The translations under genes and the position numbers were made by a program. From Adiantum capillus-veneris (lineage: Eukaryota > Streptophyta > Polypodiopsida > Polypodiales > Pteridaceae): 64,000 nucleotides of DNA. Location: contig CM043947.1 of NCBI GenBank assembly GCA_014529385.2, positions 104,805,811-104,869,810 on the forward strand, written 5' to 3'. The notes beneath the pieces were generated by a model. It made no database searches. It was not told the DNA's origin and saw nothing but the letters and a program-made list of their open reading frames with translations. Below, in pieces: positions 57,527-64,000 of the stretch; the stretch's first letter is position 1, and every line of letters starts with the position of its first letter.

Positions 57527-59326
57527 TTAAGTAATGCTGCTGCTACTTTCTTCTTCTGAAGTGCTATCGGTCCAACCTTCTTCCGTCTCACTTTGAGATG
57601 ATTCTTCATGGAGCTCCTCTTGGCGTTGCTCCTTCATGTCAAAGAAAACCTTCTTATGATTGTCATTCCTGCAAATTAATATCCCACTCTCCCAATCCTG
57701 CAAAGCTCGCATTTTCATTAGCCATGGTCTTCCTAGGATAAATGGATAACCACTTCCCTTGGTCGACATAACATAAAAATCCACTGCCTTCTTAATGCCA
57801 AAGGCCTCCACAAAAACATTTTTACAAATGCCTACGCACCTAGCCTTGCTATTGTTTGTCATTTTCACTTTGATTTCAGGTGTCTCATGGATGTGCATGC
57901 CTAGTCTTTGCATGAGCCCTTCTGTCATGATGCAAATTTGTGCACCCCCATCCACTAGACCTTTCCTAACCAATCTTCCTTTTATGTAACAATCTAGCAC
58001 GGGTGTAATATCCTCGTTCATTTCAGCATGTGCAATTTTTACAATAGGAAAACTCTCTTTTACCTTTCTCCTAGTGCTAACTGCCTTTGTTAAATCCCTC
58101 CTAACTTGTGGGCATAATGCAAGAAACTGAGGCCATGAGATATCAGGACCCTTACCTCGCATGTCTTCCAACAGGTTGTATGGAGCCATACCATGTCCAA
58201 GAGGGAAGTCTTGGAGATTGATACGACGTCGAGTCCTCTTAGCTTCCTTGGTCTCCTTTGCCTTCTTGCCTTGTCCATGGTCACTCTGTGATGGGACACC
58301 CTCTTTCTCTTTACCTTTTCCTCGTCCACGCTTAATGCCATTGGCTTCCATGTCAACCTCATTTGAATTTTTCACCTCTACCACATGCACATTTGGATCT
58401 GGCAAAGGTGGAACTCCTTCTATCCCTTGTGGAGGTGGTCTTGGTCCATTTTTCCTTTGTAGAAGCCTTGGTTGTTGACTAGCTCCTTCTCCTGCATTCA
58501 TCACTGGGTAATTCATGTTAGGTCTCCCTAGCTCTCCACGGGGCCAAGGACAATTATACATCCCATGTCCAGACTCTCCGCAATTCCAACATTGCAAGAC
58601 TCTCCTAGGTCGTGGATCTCGCTCTTCAGACTTCTTTGCTTGTCCCTTTAGACCTACAGCTTGTGCAAGGTGAATTGACAGGCTGCTTAAAGATTCGTTT
58701 AACTTCTCAAGTACTTCCGCCGCTACCTCAGGAAGATCTATCGATGTTGATGCTTGTGACTTACCTTTGGGTCTAAGACCTTCTATTGGAACCTCTCCCC
58801 TTAAGCACTTGAGTTTCCTATATTTCTCAGCAGCCCTAGTTTCAGCTGCATCAAAGGTAGCAGGTGCACCCGCCTCAACTTTTACCTTAAGGTCAGGAAA
58901 GAGTCCGGCTATGAACCTCTCCTTCTTTAGAAATTCTGCACCATCACCAGGGTTAGCAACATTTCGTATCCATAGAGCCCAAAGACGTAGAAACTCTTGC
59001 TTGTACAAGTAGTAGTCATCTAAGTCTTTTTGCTTATGAGAAACAATGTCTTGCCATAATTTTTGAGTGTTTTGGGGATCAAAGAAGTATTTCTTGAAAC
59101 GATTCAAAACTTCTGTGTAATTCCCCTTAACTTCCTCAGGCAAAGAGTCAAACCAAGTGCTAGCATCTTTCCTAAGGACCACCTCAAACATTTCTACACG
59201 TTCTTGATCAGTTATTATCCTCTTGATACGGCAAGACATCTTGAAATTCGCTAAAAATAATTCTGCATCCTCTCCAGGCTCTCCAAAGAAAAGAGGATAC
59301 CCAGACATTTGGCATTGGCTTTCCAT
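57527..59326 (-). CDS. gag: Gypsy Gag-protease polyprotein (intact frame)
   Basis: 599 codons, starting MESQCQMSGYPLFFGEPGED at 59326 within good context. The retrotransposon Gag core spans roughly residues 20-150 (STWFDSLPEEV; YLYKQEFLRLWALWIRNV). A CCHC knuckle, CWNCGESGHGMYNCP, lies near residue 247. A low-complexity basic linker follows. The retropepsin-like protease segment then appears (LVDGGAQICIMTEGLMQRLG, about residues 458-477), where the usual D-S/T-G reads D-G-G. It ends in an acidic Ser-rich tail. This frame is whole, unlike pol; a TAA separates it from the RT in the same frame. Confidence 0.88.
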   Translation of the reverse strand: MESQCQMSGYPLFFGEPGEDAELFLANFKMSCRIKRIITDQERVEMFEVVLRKDASTWFDSLPEEVKGNYTEVLNRFKKYFFDPQNTQKLWQDIVSHKQKDLDDYYLYKQEFLRLWALWIRNVANPGDGAEFLKKERFIAGLFPDLKVKVEAGAPATFDAAETRAAEKYRKLKCLRGEVPIEGLRPKGKSQASTSIDLPEVAAEVLEKLNESLSSLSIHLAQAVGLKGQAKKSEERDPRPRRVLQCWNCGESGHGMYNCPWPRGELGRPNMNYPVMNAGEGASQQPRLLQRKNGPRPPPQGIEGVPPLPDPNVHVVEVKNSNEVDMEANGIKRGRGKGKEKEGVPSQSDHGQGKKAKETKEAKRTRRRINLQDFPLGHGMAPYNLLEDMRGKGPDISWPQFLALCPQVRRDLTKAVSTRRKVKESFPIVKIAHAEMNEDITPVLDCYIKGRLVRKGLVDGGAQICIMTEGLMQRLGMHIHETPEIKVKMTNNSKARCVGICKNVFVEAFGIKKAVDFYVMSTKGSGYPFILGRPWLMKMRALQDWESGILICRNDNHKKVFFDMKEQRQEELHEESSQSETEEGWTDSTSEEESSSSIT

Positions 59327-61353
59327 TGAATTGATTTCAAAGTGACACCCGTTTTTGTTTTTCTTTCTTAAAAAGATTTACACAATAATGTTTTCTAGCT
59401 TGCAATCTATTCTACAACAAAATAAAGATATTCACATCAAACGACCTATGATAATCAATAAGAGGTAGGATGACACGGTTTGGTGATGTGAGAATTTCTC
59501 CTACTCTTTGGGCACCAAACATGAACACCATACGTTGTTGAAAATGGATTTTCTTACTAATTGCAATGTTTATTCTAATGTGTGGAGTGAAATGGAAGGG
59601 GAAAACCTCTATTCATGGGCCATTATCCATGGTCTATGCATGACCTAATGCTTAAAACAAAACAAAAATATAGACGTCCAAACTAAGGTCGTACCTAATG
59701 AGAGGCAAAATAAAAGGATTTACTGAAGCGTTAATCTCGGCCAACCTAAGAGGACCTAAAATTCTACGAATGACACGTTGAAATTGCAACTTAGTACTAA
59801 CAATTATGTGTACCTTTTGCCTTGCAATGGGAATGAAGGGATCATACAAATTTTCGTGATTCATGCAAACTACTTGACTATGCTAAAGGTTGATTCTACA
59901 CAAAAATACACAAGCCGTCCTCCGTGGGGGCACCAATTTGAGGCGGTCCGGGGCAGGCAACAAGAAGAGCAACCTCTAGACACCCTTCAAGGCTCCCGTG
60001 CTGCTCAATGGGGCTGGGGCACAACACAACACAAACCAAAACAACAAACCCACAGCCAAATCCCAACTACACAAGGGGCACCACCTAGTTTAAGAGCGAA
60101 CTAGGACGCAAAAGAGGAGAATCGTTAGAGCAACCCACAAACAAGCAAGGAATTTACACTAACCCTAACACCAATGGAACACTCTCACACACTAAAACAC
60201 GAGAGAGAGAGAGAGAGAGAGATAGTGCTCGGGCTGCTTTGAAACGTATCGGCAATGATCAAGCAAACACAACTATATATTTAAGAAAGAGAGAGAAAGG
60301 GGGAGGGGGTGCTTGTTGCATTAATACCTTCTTAAAAATCTGTCGTGACAAATCAAAGTGAGATTAGTATTTGTTCAACATAGCTTGCGTAAATTTCACC
60401 ACAACACATCACAAGAAAAGCCACCCCAATCACTGTCTTAAGGCCAGGGGAGTCCTCTCCACTCTGTCGCCCTCTTACAGTATGTGGGATTTATGGCTAG
60501 ATTGATGACAACACCAGAGACAAGCTATCAAGAACTTAACAAAAAACACCAAGACACTTACGCATCATTGTTGTCCATTACTTCACGTTGGAAGGGAGAC
60601 AAAGTATCCAAGCTTAGTCCAAATCCACCCTCCTTGATTCAGCGAATGTTGGGCTTACACTAGTAGGAGAAATGATAGATTTCCTACTCTCAATTGAATG
60701 ATCACTCTCTCTCTTACAATGGCATAGAGTTCCCTTGCTAATCCCCTATTACAACACATGCACATGCATAAGACAATGAGCTTCCACTCAAGAGCTCCTT
60801 CTAGAGAGGTTGAGCTTGGCTTCTCAAGCTATAGCATAGTGCTCTTGCTTATGGCTCCCCCTTTTGTGCTAGCTACACCCTCCTTTTATAGCAATTTTGA
60901 AGGCTAGGGTTACTCCTCTAACCATGGTTGGGTTAGATTTTCAGTAATTTATCTAATTTCTTTTGCTTGGAATTATCAAGAAGTTGGTGGGGAAAGAGAG
61001 AGGAGAGAAATGGAGGTGATAGGACTTTTCATAGTGGGTTAGTGTTAGTAGAGTTAGTATTAATTTACAAATGGAATTGGATATTTACAATGGGAGTATA
61101 CATGTAGGATACAAATAAGGAAGAAAAACTCTTAAGAGGTAAGAAAAGGTGGATTTCTTACAAGGTTGATGCTCCAAGTGTCTTGAGTAGGGCCAATTTT
61201 GATGCTTGTTGACGGTCCACTAGCTTTGACGGTACATTTTTTCTCCACTCTTGACCTTCCTTGAGAGACAAGGTAATTGAAGCTGAGTAATCAACCACCA
61301 TGATGCTATCTTTTAAGAGAAGAGGCTGAATTTTGTGGTTTTTTTGATAGATA
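59327..61353 (-). other. Gypsy 5' leader
   Basis: About 2 kb between the 5' LTR and gag. No convincing frame. It includes a GA microsatellite at 60203-60222. No PBS was recognised: the bases next to the LTR (minus strand TATCTATCAAAAAAACCAC) do not fit a tRNA end known to me. Confidence 0.6.
60203..60222. repeat. (GA)n microsatellite
   Basis: Ten GA units in the gypsy leader. Confidence 0.9.
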
Positions 61354-62602
61354 TGGGTAAATTGGAGGAGGAAAAATGAGACTATGTGGTCAATTTTGGA
61401 ATGGAATTGTGTGTGGGAGGTATGAGTTCACCATGGTTTCTCTTATTCTTCAAGGTTGAGGAGAAGGTGAGTAGGGTGCAGAGAGGAGTGGTGAGAGAGG
61501 TGGGGATGATGAGTGGAGAAGTGTGTGTGAAAGAGGAAAATGATAAAGTGGAAGAGAGAGTGTGGCTGCATAGCATGGGAAAACTGGGGTCCACTAATAA
61601 AATCATAGCTCACAACTCGTAGCTCAAAAAAATATGAAAAAATTTGAGGCAAAAGTTTAGCCCACGAGCTACAACTTTTGTTTGTATCACCTTTTCAAAT
61701 TCGGAGAGCAAGTGAACTTTAAAAATTCCGCAAAACCGATCGTTTTTTTCCACTGCACAAGGTCCTTGTGGGGTCCTTCTTTGGATGATTCTTTTGAATA
61801 CCTCCAAGAGTGAGCCCTCCATAGTGCATGTATGCATGCCACCTACCCTTGACCTTATTTGGTAGGTCTATAATTGAAGATATTGTTGAGATTATGATAT
61901 AAGTGAATAGTACAACTAAGAAAATCAAATATTGAGGGGTCTAAAAAATATGTACATGTCAAATATAAATAATATAAGTGGAAAAAATATAAAGGGGTCA
62001 AAAGAAATCTCTCTCATTATGAGGCTACCATAAAAAGATAAATATTTTTGGTGTTCTAATTTTTTAGAAAAAAAAACAAAATAGATGTAGGAAGGGAAAA
62101 ATCACAATAGTGAAAAAATATACACATAAATAAAACTAGTTTTTTTGGATTTTTGGTGGGGTGGAGTTACACCAAATATAAGTGAAGCTTACATGAAAAT
62201 ATTTCTATATGGAATAAAGAGTATGAAAAATGGTAAGAAAAATTGTGGTAATGGTGAGGCAATGTATAGAGCATAAATAACACACACCTAGGTAGAAATA
62301 TTTAAATAAATACCAAAATAATTATGAAAAAATCTTTTATTTAGGCCCTATATACAAAGAAATATTTACATACGCATGGGCCATAATATACTTATATTTT
62401 TTATTTTTATTTTTGGCTCAACTAGCCCAATGCCTAGCTAATTGAGAGTTTTTTATTTCAGTAAGGAGATATGGGAAAAGTCTCGTGACTCACGCACGCC
62501 TATGTACAGTGAAATGGTAGGGATAGCCACAGTGTTTGGGTGATTTTGGTAGGGTGAGGTAACTCATTGTGGCAATTACAAAGAGCCGAAAAACGGCTAT
62601 CA
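61354..62602 (-). repeat. Gypsy 5' LTR (right copy)
   Basis: About 28 differences from 52771-54020 by eye, that is near 98 percent identity. On the minus strand it starts TGATAGCCG at 62602. Confidence 0.9.
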
Positions 62603-63530
62603 CTAGCAATATAGCATGTTAGTAAGCATACTCAGCTAGCTAACTAGCATGCTGAGTATGCTAGTTAGCACAGCTAAGAATGCTAAGTAGCATAACGGGT
62701 AAGCTGGTTTATGCTAGTAGGCTAGTTAGCATATTCAGCTATGCTAACTAGCATACTCAGCATGCTAGTTAGCATACTCAGCAGGCTAAATAGCATGCTC
62801 ATGAGTATGCTAGTTAGCACAACTGAGAATGCTAAGTAGCATAACGAGTAAGCTGATTCATGCTAGTTAGCATTCATAGTGTGCTGGCTATGCTGTTCAA
62901 CATAATAAGTGTGCTAGTTAACACAATATGTATGCTAGTTAGCATACCTTCTATTCTTCTTAGCACACATTCATGTGGTTAACAATGACTCATATGCTAA
63001 ATTACACACTGATTATGCTTGTTAGCATAGCTAGTATGCTAGCTATCATATTCAGCTATGCTAACTAGCATGCTGATGAGTATGCTAGTTAGCACAGCTA
63101 GTATGCTGATGAGTATGCTAGTTAGCACAACTAATATGCTAGTTAGCACAGCTAATATGCTAGTTAGCACATCTAGTATGCTAGTTAGCACAGCTAGTAT
63201 GCTAGTTAGCACATCTAGTATGCTAACTCAGCATGCTAGTTAGCATGCTAATGAGTATACTCAGCATGCTAACTAGCATGCTCATGAGTATGCCTCTTAT
63301 GCTAAACTACACACTGATTGTTCTTGTTAGCATAGCCAGTATTCTAGTTAGCATACTCAGCATGCTGATGAGTATGCTAGTTAGCACAACTAGTATGCTA
63401 ACCAGTATGCTGATGAGTATGCTAGTTAGCACAGCTAGTATTCTAACTCAGCATGCTAGTTAGCATACTCAGCATGCTAACTAGCATACTAGCTGTGCTA
63501 ACAAGCACAATCAGTGTGTAGTTTAGCATA
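62603..63530. repeat. 21-bp-unit satellite (ATGCTAGTTAGCACA...)
   Basis: The best-ordered part (63107-63225) repeats ATGCTAGTTAGCACAnCTAGT every 21 bases. The rest is the same words shuffled, in both orientations (GCTAGTTAGC and GCTAACTAGC). Because 21 is a multiple of three it gives spurious frames with a MLVSTAS repeat. Confidence 0.9.
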
Positions 63531-63550
63531 AGAGGCTACATGCATGTTAG

Positions 63551-64000
63551 GACCATACAATGTGTTGTTTAACACACCAATTTGTTTCTATGGTGGATGT
63601 ATTAAGTAGCAATGCATATAGTCCTGTTTGGATTATTTCTCCTAGTAAACATACTGATCAAATATGGATATTGCATGTTGAGCTCTTTCAAAGATTCAAA
63701 CAAAAACATCCAGATTGCAATATTGGCATGAGGATGTTTGAGATGTTAAAGCCATTCTTTTGCAGGAGACTGAAGGATAGGTACACATGCTGTTGCGAAT
63801 ACCATGTGCAGATGACCTTTTTGAAAGACGCAATGAACCACATGCACTCTTGTGCTTTTGGGCTGCATGATACATGTTGCAATTGTGTATGCAATATCTG
63901 TGCTACATGCAAGAACATTAGCAGTGTGGCTGCTTGGCTTCACATCACACATTCAAAGGTGTCACACAGATGTGGGAGTCCGTTCTTTGTCCAAAGCCAA
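63551..64000 (+). CDS. Cysteine-rich orphan exon, runs off the window
   Basis: An open frame follows a possible acceptor (ttag at 63550) and continues past 64000. The first Met is at 63590. It reads ELFQRFKQKHPDCNIGMRMF, then LKPFFCRRLKDRYTCCCEYH, VQMTFLKDAMNHM, and a dense Cys part (HDTCCNCVCNICATC). It ends within HRCGSPFFVQSQ. The order (basic helix, a CCCxYH site, then paired cysteines) suggests zinc binding next to a transposase or nuclease core. I associate such proteins with an uncharacterised transposon-like family, but cannot name it. No stop falls within the 150 codons seen, in a region otherwise full of stops, so I take it as real coding sequence. Confidence 0.55.

Larger units (their letters stand above)
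52771..62602 (-). mobile_element. Ty3/gypsy LTR retrotransposon, dual-RNase-H (Tat-type)
   Basis: Two direct repeats of about 1250 bp (52771-54020 and 61354-62602), roughly 98 percent alike by eye, flank gag-protease, RT, RNase H, a second RNase H and integrase on the minus strand. The second RNase H between RT-RNase H and integrase marks the Tat clade. A purine tract (on the minus strand) lies beside the 3' LTR at 54021-54033. No matching 5-bp target duplication was found: ctagc follows the right LTR, while agata precedes the left one. Frames are interrupted by a TAA at 57524, a frameshift near 56480 and two stops near 54550, so it is no longer autonomous. Confidence 0.9.

Noticed and set aside
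61382-61652. Frames within the gypsy LTRs (also at 52799-53039)
   Set aside because: They recur because the LTRs are repeats; no codon bias or domain is seen.
63058-63463. Frames repeating MLVSTAS
   Set aside because: Product of the 21-bp satellite period.

Overview
The window looks like nuclear DNA of a land plant with a large, repeat-packed genome. Evidence: Ty1/copia, Ty3/gypsy, LINE and CACTA (En/Spm) elements of plant type, an initiator-Met primer-binding site, a degenerate TTTAGGG-like telomeric tract, introns with GT/AG borders, and one recognisable host-gene copy, a broken GDP-L-galactose phosphorylase (VTC2 family, vitamin C synthesis). The cysteine-rich orphan transposase-like genes at both ends suggest to me a fern, lycophyte or bryophyte more than a flowering plant, but that is inference. 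No bacterial, organellar, rRNA, tRNA or CRISPR feature was recognised.

Layout. 1-2.7 kb: a multi-exon minus-strand transposase-like gene of an unfamiliar family. 2.7-7.3 kb: mostly non-coding, with a solo-LTR-like block. 7.9-13.1 kb: a copia element with both LTRs, PBS, PPT and a matching 5-bp target duplication, but with broken reading frames. 13.2-17.3 kb: gene remnants (VTC2, a GDSL lipase scrap, unassigned exons) and one GC-rich possible gene. 17.3-21.9 kb: fold-back elements, a LINE 3' remnant and a probable copia solo LTR. 22.07-28.70 kb: a CACTA element with ends, 3-bp target duplication and two divergent genes around an array of palindromes. 30.6-32.6 kb: a decayed second CACTA copy, tail to tail with the first. 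34.6-35.5 kb: degenerate telomere-like repeats carrying a small fold-back element. 35.6-39.6 kb: a decayed gypsy element whose reverse transcriptase is split by two terminal-inverted-repeat insertions. 42.5-48.5 kb: another LTR element fragment with a leader made of about 300-bp repeats, each carrying a CCTATCGCGATAGG-like palindrome, followed by broken gag. 48.5-52.7 kb: part of a third CACTA-type element, a 60-70 bp minisatellite and small duplications. 52.77-62.60 kb: a gypsy element of the dual-RNase-H (Tat) type on the minus strand with 1.25-kb LTRs. 62.6-63.5 kb: a 21-bp-unit satellite. 63.55 kb to the end: a cysteine-rich open exon running off the window.

How it fits together: nearly all coding capacity belongs to mobile elements, and most is inactivated by stops, frameshifts or nested insertions, so the nesting order can be read. 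The most unusual signals are the palindrome-tagged 300-bp repeats (44.4-46.4 kb), the CCCGGGG-ended fold-back family with apparent 8-bp target duplications, the bidirectional palindromic array inside the CACTA element, and the two orphan transposase-like genes at the window ends.
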